Positions 1-12,028 of a stretch of 64,000 bases of DNA are shown one piece after another. The notes beneath the pieces were generated by a model. The model saw only the letters and a program-made list of their open reading frames with translations, ran no database searches and was not told the DNA's origin. The stretch spans positions 22,969,734 to 23,033,733 of the forward strand of contig ML681996.1 of the NCBI GenBank assembly GCA_007922195.1, written 5' to 3'. How positions within the stretch are numbered: the first letter of the stretch is position 1; every line of letters starts with the position of its first letter. Made by a program: the position numbers and the translations under genes. Source of the DNA: Podocnemis expansa (lineage: Eukaryota; Chordata; Testudines; Podocnemididae).

Positions 1-1187
1 CCCAAATATGAAAATAGAAAACTGGAAAACAGTGTACTAAAGAGAAGTGCTGAAAGTAGCAAACAGAAAACATTTTTTTCTTAGCAAATAATAAAATTTA
101 TATTCATATCCTATGTATAGTTTAGTATGCCATAATGTTTATAAACAACTTACTGAAAGAACAGTGTTTTTCTAAGTTTTACAACCAACATAAAAACATT
201 TTTCTTGTTAAAGAAAAATATTAAAGATTACAACTTTCTTCTAACAAGATTTATTTATTTATTTATTTATTTTAACTTAACTATGGCATAGCCTTGTTAA
301 TGTTCTTGGTGGCTTAAAAATAAGATTTTAGAAATGTTCACTGAGAGTATACCTAACAAAAAAGTATGGTCATGATGGATAAGCCTGACTCCGACTCCAT
401 TATATCAGTGCAACTCCAGAGGCTCTTTGAAGAAATGAAGAATCAGGTCCATATGTCATATATCACATGATGCTAGTCACTCTGTTTACATTTGTGTTAA
501 TGTTTCTGATACCTTCTGATGTCCTATTTCTTGTCACAGTAAACAGTTATGCTGATTAGCAACATAAATAATTTGGGCTTTCATTGTGTGAGATTCTGCA
601 TCATTTTTGCCATTCATCTGTCAAGCATGTTCCAGGAAAACTATTGTTATAAACTTAACACTATCCTGAAATGAGATCTCCAGGCATGTCCAATTTTGCC
701 AAAGCATCTGAAAGTTTTTTGATCAGCTCAAGTCAGTATCATTTGCAAGGACTAAGATGACACAAAAGATTTATTTCTACTTTTAGCCTAGCAGAGATTT
801 TAATTTGAAAGACTTTTCTTCATTAACACATTATAACGTCTTAGAAATAGTCATTTTTCAAGGATGCTAGAAAAGTCATCTGTCAGTTTACCAGAATCTT
901 TAATTCATCTCTCTGCAAACATCCTCTTGAATTTTGTGTTCCCAGACGTAAGAACTTCCTCTATTTCTAAAACAATCACCATCTTTTTAACTTGTTTGCA
1001 CACAGTTTAATTCTGCCACCCACAGCAATACTGATTGGTTCCTTATTACAGGCATAGTCATTTTGTGCCATATCTTCAGCTGCTGTAAATTAACATAGTC
1101 CACTGATGTTCAACAGATTCACAGCACCTGAGGATCTGACCCATACATTTCGACTGGACTGTTAGTGCAGCAGGCATTGCTCTCAAT
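1..1187. other. AT-rich non-coding DNA
   Basis: No ORF of note, no recognisable repeat family apart from the TTTA microsatellite inside it. The sequence is AT-rich with many short A and T runs, as in intergenic or intronic sauropsid DNA. No exon could be identified by reading. Confidence 0.6.
250..273. repeat. (TTTA)n microsatellite
   Basis: About six uninterrupted copies of a TTTA unit, read directly from the sequence. Confidence 0.9.
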
Positions 1188-1604
1188 GGCTATGTCTACA
1201 CTAGGAAAACATAGTTCAAAGTTGTTAATTCAAACTAATAAGTTTGATTTTAGTTCAAACTAAACTCGAACTTACTAGTTCAAATTAACATCGTGGACTA
1301 ATTCAAACCAACGTTAATTTGAATTAGTCTACTTTGTTAATTCGAACTAATTGTCCTTAGTTTCAATTTTTTAAGGTCGAACTAAGGGTTAATCCTTGTC
1401 TACATAGTCCTTAGTTCAAATTAAAGATCAAATGAAGGGCTTAGTTCAAACTAACCACCAAGTCTTACTAGTTCGACCTAAGCTTTCATTAGTTCAAATT
1501 AAGGAATTCCTTAGTTCGAACTAATGAAAGCCTAGTGTAGACAGGTACTGTTAGTTTGAAGTAAGCCTCCTTAATTGAACTAACTTGCAAATGTGGATAT
1601 ACCC
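1188..1604. mobile_element. Harbinger-like MITE rich in AGTTCGAACT
   Basis: The element starts GGCTATGTCTACACT and ends with TGTGGATATACCC, which are imperfect inverted repeats, and is flanked by a 3-bp direct repeat AAT (1185-1187 and 1605-1607). The interior is built from repeated AGTTCGAACTAA or AGTTCAAACTAA motifs on both strands. There is no coding capacity. The 3-bp AT-rich target duplication and GGS-TATG termini fit the PIF/Harbinger group; the exact family is inferred. Confidence 0.7.
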
Positions 1605-4200
1605 AATGAGAAAAGGGAACAGAATCTAGTCCATAGTGAAGATTTTCTATAAATTCACCATAGTGTATTTAAGTGTTAAAATTATAATCTCACTTTACAC
1701 TTCAGGGATATTTCCTGATTCTGTTACCGTGCTAGAAGACTTTCTAGGGAAATGTGCAGTCAGGGCCTAGCAACCAGCAGTTTGCAGAAGGCCAGACTAG
1801 AATAAGATGGGATGAGTTGTGTTTCTCCACTTTTTAGAGAACAGCCTGATTTTTCTCTATCTGTTTGCATTCTTTTATGATATCCTTCCACATTCTAAGA
1901 AATATAGTTACAACCTTGCAACAAGCATATTTAAAAGCATTTTTTAAATCTAACTTCTCTGTAACATATTCCAAGAACATAACAGTTATTATTACTTAAC
2001 CTTGACTTATAATATCACCCACTATGGTACCTTCCAAACAGTTAAAATAAAACAGTTCCTTCTGAAAAAAGCTCACAATCTGAAGGACACATGGAAAAGC
2101 AGAAAGAAGTTAATGGAAGGGAAACAAAAATAGGAAATTAATATGCAAGCAAATTCAGTTCACACTAAGCAGCTTGGCAGAGCAGATTTTAAGTGGGATT
2201 TAAAAGTAGATAAGGTAGGGGCCCAGTGGATGAGCTCAGTCTGTAATGTGGAAGAAGATACAAGGGTGATTTTTCAAGATGTAGAGATATCAGTGAAAAA
2301 GCCTAAAAACATTGGTGAAGCAATATGGGTGGTGACAAAGCTGAGCTTAGCAAATGGAGATGACTAAGTTGAGAAGTTATGCAGGGCTTTGACAGTGGTG
2401 ATAAGAAACTTAAAATTGGCTCCAGTACAGATGTGGAGACCAGTGGTGGGAAATGAAGATGGGAATGACACAACAAGGTTAATAGGGAAGTAAAATGACT
2501 CCAAAGTTGAGTTTTGTAGGGACTGAAGGCCAGGACAGGGTCTATATTCCAAAAAATTAACATGTGTATTCTATGTATAACCCTTCTGCCCAGTCAAAAC
2601 AGCAACAGCAAAGGGCTGGGTTCTATGTCTAAGGATCCAGAAAAAATGTTACCACACCAAAGGGCTCAAGCCCCCACCCCATCTCTTGGGAAATCCCAAT
2701 TTCCTGGGCATCCTAGGACAATGCTTCCCCTCTTGCAAACACAAGTCTGAGTGTAATAGTAACATAAAGAGACTACATGGCGGCAATATTGAAATCAGTA
2801 CTGTACTGACTTGGAGGTACATTGCAGTACAGGATTCCCACAAAAATCCAGATAAACAGAACTTACTCCACCCCAATGCATGTAGACCATATCCTTCACA
2901 TCTCCATCACCCATACTGACCATCATAGTTTTAGCATCAACCTCTTGAAGCGGCGAGGGGAAACCTAATCCCTCTCCACCAGTCATCTTCTGCCACCTCT
3001 GGGTCCACTCACCCTACCCACAGGTTGCTCACACAATCCACAGGCACCACCTACTGGCACAACCTGCTAGTCACTCACAACTTCTTCCTCTGGCATCATC
3101 CACTGGCCACTTGCACAGCCATCTGCTGGCAACTCTTCAGTGAATTCAGCTCTTCACAAGAATTTCAACTATCTGATGATTTCAGGTCCAGACATCAGCT
3201 TCAGGACCCTGGAGGCTGCTTCTCTGATCAAAACAACAAAGAGACTCCACAAGGAATCATTTAGTCTATCTTTTAACAATGGGCAGGACGCCTAGGCATT
3301 GATACCTCACCCCTCTATCTTTTTCACAAGCCTGAACACTGGATTGCCCATTCTACTGAGTTCTGTGCTTCTGATGGTGACCTTTCCATCAGAGCAGTTT
3401 ATACAATCAAAGGGCAGCATATCATGAAAAGACAATATTTTATTCCCCCCCACCTTCAGTTAAAACACAGTAACTGGAGAAGCTAGCCACATATACAATT
3501 TACTACTATACCCAGCTTCTGGGCGGATTCATCCATATACAATGAAATTATGCTAAGTACTTAATTGTACTCATGCAAATACAAAGCCCATGCAAATCAG
3601 GTGCCCCCTTGCCCAGCTGCTAAGTATGCCTCTAGACCTTGCTCACATATGAATAATTCTTTCAAAAATTGCTGATTCCATTCCCTCACATATCAACTCA
3701 GTACTTCCCTCAAGTTGTGACAAGAATACTTCCTCTTCTCTTATTTCTGATGAAGTGAAGAAGGGTAGCTTTTGCTGAAGATGCTACCATAACCAAAACC
3801 TTTTTTTTTTAATCAAAGTGAGACACTACCTGAGCCTTTACCAACCAGACTTCAGTGTTTACATAAAACTTTATTTTGCATCCAATTTGTTCTCTGTCTT
3901 TAAACAATAATTTTTATTCTGCAAAATTCAGCACATTTCCATATTTATCATGGATAGGCATAAAATTGCCTAAAGGTAGCACATCTTTAATTAATTTCTA
4001 CTGTGTGAAAAGAATCCTAGATCATTAATCATTTGCCTTTCAGTGTATTTACTGGAAGTTTTTCATTCTTACTCTTTGCACACATATTCATATTAAACAT
4101 GGCTTTCTATTTGCAATAATCTGGTTACAAATTGTACCTCCCTGATTCAAGATGATCTACTGCACCACAATAGGGATTAATCCCGAGGGAAGGGCAAGAT
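1605..4200. other. AT-rich non-coding DNA with unclassified old repeat
   Basis: No gene is supported. About 2080-2550 reads like a decayed interspersed repeat (purine-rich, with GGTGACAAAG and GGCTCCAGT type phrases) and contains a 74-codon open frame at 2143-2367 with no recognisable domain. About 2900-3260 is rich in CCAC/CTGGCAC phrases and forms a 79-codon open frame without a recognisable domain. The rest has no visible structure. Confidence 0.5.
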
Positions 4201-4401
4201 CGGTGGGTTACTCACCGGTAACCGTCCTTCTTCGAGATGGGCTGCTCGGATCCATTCAGTAATAGCTGTCTCCGTGCCAGAGCGCTGGATTGGTCAGAAA
4301 AAACTTGTCCTGGCCTGTCAGAAGAGGGGAGGCAGCCACTGCCCCTCGTGCCACCCGTGGCTATATATACGGCCACCTCCCCGCCCCCCCTCGGTTCCTT
4401 A

Positions 4402-5003
4402 GGCTATGTTCACACAGGGAGGGCTTGTTTCGAAACAACACGTTTCAAAACAAGCTGTTTCGAAATAACTCTTTATTTCAAAACACCTTATTTTGAAGGA
4501 CAAAAACAGTGTCCTCGAAATCAGGGAGTGAAATAGCATGTCCACAGTGTGAACATGCTATTTCGCTTGGGGAGGGAACTGCAGGCACCTGCGGCATGCA
4601 GCGCCCCTCTGCGCTGCACCCTGGGAGTGCCTGCAGTCCCCTCCGCCGGCCAGTGGACACCCCTCAGCACCCTGGCCAGGGTGCTGAGGGTTCCTTGGCC
4701 AGGGTGCTGAGGGGGCAGCCCTTCCTCCCAGGGTGCTTACCACCCTGGGAGGAAGGTCAAATGTTGTTTTGGAACACTTTGATCTAAAACAACATGTCCG
4801 CACAGGGCTGTTTCAAAACCACTGGTTTCAAAACAACCCTGTTTCGAAAAAAAAGTGGTTTAAGCCGTTCCGAAAGAACAGTGGCCATTTCGAAACAAGC
4901 AGTTTGCTTGTTTCGAAATGGCCGTGCGTCATGTGGCCATGGCAGTTCTTATTTCGAAACAACCTCTGTTGTTTCAAAATAAGAAGTGTGTGTGAACATA
5001 CCC
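4402..5003. mobile_element. Harbinger-like TTTCGAAAC MITE inside DIRS copy 1
   Basis: Termini GGCTATGTTCACAC and GTGTGAACATACCC are inverted repeats, with a TTA target duplication at 4399-4401 and 5004-5006. Both ends carry subterminal arrays of near-palindromic TTTCGAAAC units. The centre is GC-rich and contains inverted copies of CACCCTGGCCAGGGTGCTGAG. It lies between the 3' terminal repeat and the internal complementary region of DIRS copy 1, so it inserted after the DIRS. It shares its centre with the MITE at 53385-54449. Non-coding. Confidence 0.85.
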
Positions 5004-5044
5004 TTAGAGTCGCCAACTCCAGAAGCGGGGATGGAGGGAGGGAC

Positions 5045-5139
5045 CTGAATGGATCCGAGCAGCCCATCTCAAAGAAGGACGGTTACTGGTGAGTAACCCA
5101 CCGTTCTTCTTCGAGTGCTGCTCAGATGCATTCAGTAAT
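5045..5139. repeat. DIRS internal complementary region (circle junction), copy 1
   Basis: Bases 5045-5103 are the reverse complement of the left terminus (from 4201), and 5104-5139 are the reverse complement of the right terminus (ending 9675). The two halves meet at CCCACCG/TTCTTC. In DIRS elements this region is used as template to restore the ends and to form a closed circle; here it is the clearest proof of element type. Confidence 0.85.
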
Positions 5140-7866
5140 AGGTGACTACTAGCCATGATGATGGATGGTGGGTGGAGCTGGTACTTCCGTCTTCAGCACA
5201 GCAACAAACTCTGTAAGGTAGAGGCCCAACAGCAAGATGCTCGCCGAAGACAAGAGGCGGATGAGCCATGACGGGCCCAGAAGCAGCAAGAGCTGAGGGT
5301 CAAGCACAACAGGACAAAACTGAACCCACCGAGGCAGAACGCATACGCAGGTCGGGCAAGGTCACCTGAGCTGGAGAAAAGGATGCAACCTATGAAAACA
5401 GGTTGCGCGGGTGCCCTGCCTAGGAGGAAAACGTGAAAAGTACCCGACAGACTACAATGTCTGGCCTAGGCCGTGTCATGTGGACTTGAAGGAGAACACT
5501 AAAAGCTAGCAAATGAGACTAGCCATATGGGTGTGTCAAGAACAAGAAAGGGGAGGCATAGAGCACCCAAGGGCTTTGCAAAAGCCACGTAGTCATGGGC
5601 TGATCTGGCGACTACCGAGTGCACAAGGAGAAGTAAGGGGGATAACAATGCCCCTTATCTAAGATGCAGCCCAGCAAGCCATCTGATTAAAAGAGAGAAA
5701 TAAGGATACAAGGTCGTGAGATGGGCTCGAGGGCGACTGAGAAGACCGTGGGACACTAGCCACGGCGTATAGAATCGAGCCAAGCAGGACAGGGCCTACA
5801 GCATGCTAATTAACAACCTGGTAGCACAGAAGCATGCATTTTCTGCTGAGCCAGCAGCACAACCGGGCTCTCGCAGGAGAGAGGTTCCAGAAAAATTATT
5901 GACTGCAAGGTGGCCTGAGGCAATGATGACGAGATGGGCCTACTATGGCCCGCAGGGCACTAGAATGTAGGCCCCCGCCAGCCTAAGCTTGCGGCGTTTG
6001 CCTCTTGAAGCTCTTACTCAGTGTGAGGGGGAAGGAGAGGGATGGAGGAGAGCTCTTACTACCATCTAGTCAGCACCTTGGCGACCAAAGAATCTAAGGA
6101 GAGTCATGAAAGGCTGCGAGCTCAGTACCTATGGTGCTTCCCGGAGGGATAACGCTACCACTTTGCCATGCCAGGGCTGCCAAGGAGGAAAAACTCTTCA
6201 ATACATGGATATTGAAGAACTACACTGCCAAGGAAGGATCCTTCTTAGACTAGAGAATGGGACTGCAACAAGGTGGCAGCTGCCACATCTGAAGGGCACC
6301 CCGGGATCAGAGAACCCAACAAAGTTTTCTCCCTGTAGGGAGCCAGATGGTGAATAAGAGGGGCACAACCCCAAACTGTTTTACGTTGTATAGAATGGGT
6401 TCTTTGTGTATTGCACCATCGGAATGGCAGTGGGTGCCAACGAGTCCTTGAGAAAGGAAAGAGGGGACCACAGAATTGCCAGGTGCTGGCAACGCGCATG
6501 GGGAAAAAACTTCAGTAGCATTAAGGGGCTATGCGCGGCATAGGACAGTTCTGTGGGGACGCAGGGCGGAGATCATGTCCTGCTGGGCAATATGACCGTA
6601 GGGCAAAGGATTACGCAAATGCCCCGGAAGTAGGGAACCTTCTGTCTGACGTAGAGAGCTGTCCAGAAGGCAGTGGACACCGGGGCAGGAACTATATGCG
6701 GGAGGGCACTCGAAGGGATAGACCTTTCGCAGTTTCCCAACATATGGCACACAACAAGGTGTTCCCCCTCAGGGTTTTAAAGTGGTGCCCCTGGCCGTGC
6801 TTTGGTGAGGCCAGGGAAGCGTGGGCTACCTCGGAGAGGGTAGACCACGGTGAGGGTTCCTGAGGTGGGCCCCTGGTTCCCACTAGAGGACCAGAGGTTA
6901 GAGACGAGGAACCATGTGAGGGTGGGAAAAGGGGAGGAGTGGGCCGTACCTAAGGCCCGTGCAGGAGTAAAACCCGCTCTAAAGATACCTTCCTGATGAA
7001 ATAGCTATGCAAGTAGCTGTATTGCTACACAGATGTGTCCCCTTAGTGCGCAGGAGAAATTCCTGTTGCAAGGGGGTTGGGGTCACAGCGCAGAAGACGG
7101 TGGTGCAACCAGGGCTGTCCCCTCCCCTTCCCCTGACCCGGAATGAGGGGACCTACCTGGGACACGTGTCATGGCCACAGGCACAGTCCTGTTGCGAGTA
7201 GGCTTCGGATGTGCGCATCTTGGAGCCCTGCCGCAGCTGGGGCTACAACGAGACGCGCCTCCATCCCTCAGTGAGGGGTTAGGGTGGGGAAACACAGTGG
7301 GAAGCGTTCGGGAAGGAAGGCTGTTAGGAATAGGAGAGTGGCGGTTTCCGTCTTCGAGAAGTCGCTGCTTAAGAGGTGAGGGGTGGAGGATGTTAGCTAT
7401 GGTATTGGGGTACCAGCACCACAGGTGGGTGGCGTCATATTGTCAGACCCCAGGGTCCTGAACTAATTCTTGCTCCCGTGATTGGGGAAGGGGAAGAATG
7501 AGGAAGGACCAGGATGGTTCCCACCGGATCTGCCTTCCCTACGGGGGGGGGGGGGGGTTGGCCATCTGCGGCAGTGATACCCTAGGGCCCCTTGCACCCT
7601 AAGGGTAAAGAGAGTGGCAGTGGTCAGAGGGGCCCCTCCTTGGAGAGGGGTGGGCAAAGGCCCTCTTCCCGCCCTGAGTGAGGCAGGAAGGAAAAAGGGG
7701 TTGTCCCCTCCGGGGAAGTGGGGAGCTAAGTTGAGAGTGTGGGTCTGGGATGGAGAAGGCTGAAATATTTGGCCTCTCCCCAAGGATCCCAGGCTGTGCC
7801 CACCACAGAGAGGGTTTCAGGGGGAAACAGGACATTCCCCTCAAAGGGCAGGTCAAGGATCACCTG
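5140..7866 (-). other. DIRS copy 1 interior without readable pol
   Basis: This 2.7-kb stretch lies downstream of gag on the minus strand, where RT, RNase H and recombinase should be. I see no RT or RNase H motif in any frame. Around 6040-6105 a minus frame reads LVAKVLTRW, two stops, then ELS, which lines up with the first catalytic arginine block of the recombinase in copy 2 (LVATTSARRVSEL); this is a weak match. A poly-G run lies at about 7544-7556. Parts resemble the matching interval in copy 3 (for example the AACGTGAAAAGTAC phrase near 5430 and 34770). Confidence 0.5.
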
Positions 7867-9348
7867 CTATGCGTTAGGGGGCGCTCTAGCCTCCCTAAGC
7901 CATGCTACCCTACGGAGGGTAACCACCGAGGCCATGGTGCAGGCAACTGTGTCCACCGTATCACAGGCTGAAAGAAGGAGATCTTGAGAGATTACATTGC
8001 CCTCCTTCAGGAAGGCATCATACTCGTCCCTGGCCTCGGGTGGAAGCATGTTTCTAAATCTCCCGAGTGACTCCCAGACATCCAGCAAGTACCTGCTGGT
8101 TATGGCCTGGTTGTTTGCCACACACAATTGAAAGGCCAAAGAAGAATACACCTTACGGCCTAACAGATCCAGCTCCCTCGTTTCCCTGGATGGGGGAAGG
8201 GGGTCCCTGGGGGGTTCTCCGGCCCCCATTGCCATCTGAACCACATCCTTAGGGGGAACTGGGTGGCCAGTGAGCAAGGGGTAGTCCGATTCGGGTACCT
8301 GATACTTCATGCTCACTGTATCCAAAACTGGGGGGACAGAGCTTGGACTCTGCCACCGGGAGCGTGCAAGGCCCCATACACTTGGGTGGGGAGGGATTGC
8401 TAAGGGCGCCGTGGAGGCGACAGCTGGTCCAAACAGGGTGTCGGGGGGGAGACTCAAGGGCTCCACCTCCATACCTAAATGGGCTGTGGCCCAGTGCAAC
8501 AGGTCAAAGTGCACCGAGAGGTTTCCTGTAAAGGACTCCGGTGCTGGGGACAGCACAGATTCCCGGCCCGGTGCCAGCAATGGAGTGGTGTCAGCCTCCG
8601 CTGGGGTGGAAGACAGCGGGCTGGAAGGTGAGGGTGAATGTCCCAGATGAACCCAGGCCTTCGAGATGAAGGCTGGTTTTCCCCTTCTGATTGGAGGTGG
8701 GGCAGGGGGAGGCGGGAGGAGCAGCAGGGCTCATACTGCCTCCACCGTTTCCAGGGTGGATGGGATGAGAAGTGACGCTGCGTGAGTCGCGGGCAAGTCC
8801 TCACTGGGGAAGGGAGGACTGCTCGGGTAGGAAGGCTCCCGTTCCTGCTGCACCGGGCTCTGCAGTGCTGAGGGTGGAGTCAGCTGGTGCCGGGGTGAGG
8901 TCGGCACTGGCGAGGCTGGGCGGTACCGTGTCGTTGGCACTGGAGATGATACAGCATGGTGCTGAAGCAAGCCCAGTGCTGGGCTGACTGAGGGTGATCT
9001 CGATCGGTGGCAAGGCACTGGGTAGGCACTGCGGTACTGGAGTCAGCACCAAGGTGCTGCGGCGATGGCGGCGGCCACTGGTGGCACGGTGCCGTGTAGG
9101 CTCCAGCACCGAGCTGGGTCTCTGTGCCAGGCTCAAACCGAAGCCTCAGCTGAAGGCTGCCGAGCCTCCTCCGAGGCTAGGGCGTGGTGTCACTGTTCCC
9201 TCTCCTTAATCATTCTTGGTTTAAAGGAGAGACAGATGGAACACGCCGAGACCATGTGGTCTTTGCCTAGGCACCTAAGGCACTTCCCATGGGTGTCATC
9301 CTGGGGGAAGGTCTTGCCGCACTCGGCACAGGGTTTAAATCCCGGCAT
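7867..9348 (-). pseudogene. DIRS-like gag, copy 1, frameshifted
   Basis: The start is taken at 9348, where the reading frame begins MPGFKPCAECGKTFP and continues with a Cys-rich knuckle (C-x2-C, then C-x2-C about 18 residues later, then another Cys pair). The same start motif opens gag in copies 2 and 3. The frame stops near 9190 and coding resumes in other frames, ending with a 237-codon open stretch (7867-8580) containing SRYLLDVWESLGRF and RDEYDAFLKEGN, a conserved DIRS gag C-terminal region also visible in copy 3. Gag should package element RNA. At least two frameshifts break it. Assignment as gag rests on position and on the three-way similarity inside this window. Confidence 0.7.
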
Positions 9349-9675
9349 TGTCAATGCGATGTTCCGGTCCGGTGTTGGGACTCTTGCAGTGGAGTTAAAT
9401 CCACAAAGAGATGTGCCCCGCTGGACAGTGAGTAGAAGGCGAAGAGACAGGCTGCTTGCGAGTTGCAAAGAACGGACGCTCCAATTCCAACGCGCAAGGT
9501 GGAAGAAATGAGGAGGGGGCGGGGAGGCGGCCATATATATAGCCATGGGTGGCATGAGGGGTGGTGGCCATCTCCCCTCTTCTAACAGGCTAGGACAAGT
9601 TTTTTCCGACCAATCCAGTGCTCTGGCATGGAGACTCCTATTACTGAATGCACCCGAGCAGTGCTCAAAAAAGAA

Positions 9676-10623
9676 CATCTGTTGTCAAAGACCTCTTACA
9701 AAGGATCTTGTTCAGCTTCGGCAAGCACAGTCCCTGGATTGAATCAGGTCTCTAATGTTAAATCTACACTAATGACAATCTGTAAAGTGCTATACTTAAC
9801 ATTTATCAGTTGGGTAGCTTTAATGAATTTATTTGGCCACACTGTTTACTGTATTCTCAATTTATTGCAAAATGAAAATGTTTCTTATTCAAAGCATGCT
9901 AACTATTAATTAATCTTCCCAATACCCCTCTGCATTTGGCAAGGTTTGGTTTTGTTTTGTTTTTGCCCCATTTTACTGCTGGGGAAAAACTAAGAAAAGG
10001 AGAGTAAATGACTTGCCCAAATTACTGTTTTGATTTCAGTAGCTACATTATCCACTTTTTTGTGGGGTTAGCCAAGCAATTATTTGGTGATCTCATTAGA
10101 ATGTAGCCAATGGGAAGGGATTCATCTAAATTTGGAAAATGAAAAAGTGATTCATATGGATATGGTATTGATTAATTTGTGAGAGTGTTTACCCAGTGAT
10201 ACTCTCTCATGTCTGAAGGACTCTAATTTGACCCCACTTCAGTCAATGGCATGACTGGATCAAGACCACATTTAAGCACCATAGAGAGGAGCCTTCTAGA
10301 GTTGAGTTAATTTCTTTCAGTGAGAGTAGAGATGACCCAATAAAAAATTTCAATCTCCTTTCAAGGATATCATCATTCACAGGGCGAGATGGACTCACAA
10401 TGCTGCAATTAGCTGTGCTATCATTCAGGACGTGACGCAATATTTGTGAAACAGACTGCCAAGTCTGCTGCAGCAAGTCATCTCAGTAATACTGCTTTTG
10501 GTACTGGTTCTTCTAAGAGTGATTAAAAAAAAAAATACAATCCACTGATCAAATACCTTTGGTGAAAGGTGACATTGAGTGAACAGTTCTTTGAATCATT
10601 TTAGTAAGACTCACTCCTCACAG
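9676..10623. other. Non-coding DNA with MIR/L2-like remnant
   Basis: About 9920-10020 contains CCCATTTTACTGCTGGGG, AAACTAAG and GACTTGCCCAA in order, the usual phrase order of ancient MIR/L2-type 3' repeats. The rest is AT-rich with no gene. A short GAAGTCAATG-type phrase lies near 10230-10255. Confidence 0.5.
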
Positions 10624-10712
10624 GTTCCAGGGGATAGCCATGTTAGTCTAGTCAAGCAAAAAAAAAAAAACAAGGGTCGTGCAGCACTTTAAGACTAACA
10701 GATTTATTTTTT

Positions 10713-10753
10713 GCATGAGCTTTCGTGGGAGAAAATCCGACTTCGTCAGATGC
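10713..10753 (-). ncRNA. Hammerhead ribozyme motif, left pLTR
   Basis: A 41-nt minus-strand motif: stem I GCAU/AUGC, core CUGACGA, stem II GUCGG paired with CCCAC (one mismatch), GAAA, a minimal AGCU stem III, and cytosine 17 before AUGC. All conserved core bases (C3, G5, A6, G8, A9, G12, A13, A14, U16.1, C17) are present. One extra A lies between A9 and stem II compared with the minimal consensus I know. Short-stem-III hammerheads are a known property of Penelope-like elements; activity here is not shown. Confidence 0.65.
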
Positions 10754-11104
10754 TTTGAAGATGGGTGAACTTACAGAATAAAATGAAAATAAATGCAAGG
10801 GGGTGTAAAACATAGGATCGGGTCATACAGAAACAGCAAATCAGAGCAGTTGTTAGGTTCAAACCATGGGAAACCTGAAGTCAAATTACCTTTTGTAATG
10901 GGAAAAGAATCCATAGTCTCGATTCAGCCCTGCTTTCACAGAATTTAGCTTGCATATTAATTCGAGTTCAGCTGTTTCTCTTTGAAGTCTTGATGCCCCA
11001 GTCACATCTCTGATGACAGTCATTAACAAATCATTTATCGAGTGATTAGAAAGATGGAAGTGCTCAGCAACTGGTTTCTTTGTTTTGTGATTTCTGCTTT
11101 AATG

Positions 11105-11833
11105 TTTCCACTCCACCATCAAATTGAGCCTGGAACACTCCACACAGAAGATCCACTTTCTGGACAATACAGTACAAATCAGGGATAGACACATCACCAC
11201 CACCCTGTACTGAAAACCTACTGATCAGTATAGTTACCTACATCGCTCGAGCTTCCATCCTAAACACACCCCCACAATCCATTGTCTACAGCCAAGCCCT
11301 AAGCTATAACCGCACCTGCTCTGATCCCTCAGACAGAGATCTTGAGGATCTCTATCAAGTATTCTTGAAATCATAGTACCCACCTGGGGAAGTAAGAAAA
11401 CAAATTGACAGAGCTAGACAGTTTCCCCTAAGTCATCTACTACAGGAGAGGCCCAAGAAAGAAAACAACAGAACACCACTAGTTACCACATACAACCCTC
11501 AAGTCAGACCTCTGCAACAGATCGTTAAGGACCTACAGCCTATTCTAAAAGATGATCCCTCACTCTCTCAAGCATTGGGAGACAGACCTCTCCTTGCCTA
11601 CAGACAGCCGCCCAATCTTAAACAGATACTCACCAGCAACTACAGATATAACAACAGAAATATTAAAGCAGGCACACACCCCCTGCAACAAACCACGCTG
11701 CCAAGTCTGCCCATATATCTGCACAATAGATACCATCATAGGTCCTAATCAAGCCTGCTACTCCATCAAAGGCGCATTTACCTGCTCATCGAATAATGTG
11801 ATCTTCAAAGAGAAACAGCTGAACTCGAATTAA
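11105..11833 (+). pseudogene. Penelope-like RT C-terminus and linker
   Basis: The plus frame starting about 11105 reads FHPTIK, FLDNT, TTLY, a stop, KPTDQYSYLH and SSFHPKH, which is the typical C-terminal palm/thumb block of Penelope/Neptune RTs. In-frame stops fall near 11210 and 11373. A frame change before 11552 leads to an open stretch (11552-11833) with PCNKPRCQVCPYI followed by FTCSSNNVIF, the C-x4-C-x2-C linker that precedes the GIY-YIG domain. The endonuclease itself is absent because the frame enters the inverted right pLTR. The product would be neither a complete RT nor an endonuclease. Confidence 0.75.
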
Positions 11834-12028
11834 TATCCAAGCTAAATTCTGTGAAAGCAAGACTTAATCGAGACTATGGGTTTTTTTCCCATTGCAAAAG
11901 GCTTCAGGCTTCCCATGGTTTGAACCTAACAACTGCTCTGATATGCTGTTATTGCATGACCTGATCCTATGTTTTACACCCCCTTGCATTTATTTTCATT
12001 TTATTCTGTAAGTTCACCCATCTTCGAA

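Larger units (their letters stand above)
4201..9675 (-). mobile_element. DIRS-like retrotransposon, copy 1
   Basis: This is a DIRS-group (tyrosine recombinase) element in minus orientation. The + strand left terminus begins CGGTGGGTTAC and the right terminus ends AGCAGTGCTCAAAAAAGAA. An internal complementary region at 5045-5139 matches the two termini joined head to tail, with the junction at 5103/5104. The flanks show no target-site duplication, as expected for DIRS elements. Gag is recognisable at 7867-9348; RT and RNase H are not. Without the inserted MITE (4402-5003) the element is about 4.9 kb. The terminal motifs are shared with copies at 21174-25559 and 32759-38470. It is decayed and cannot be autonomous as read. 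Confidence 0.85.

Noticed and set aside
2143..2367. 74-codon plus-strand open frame
   Set aside because: No known domain, no splice or promoter context, lies in what reads like a decayed repeat.
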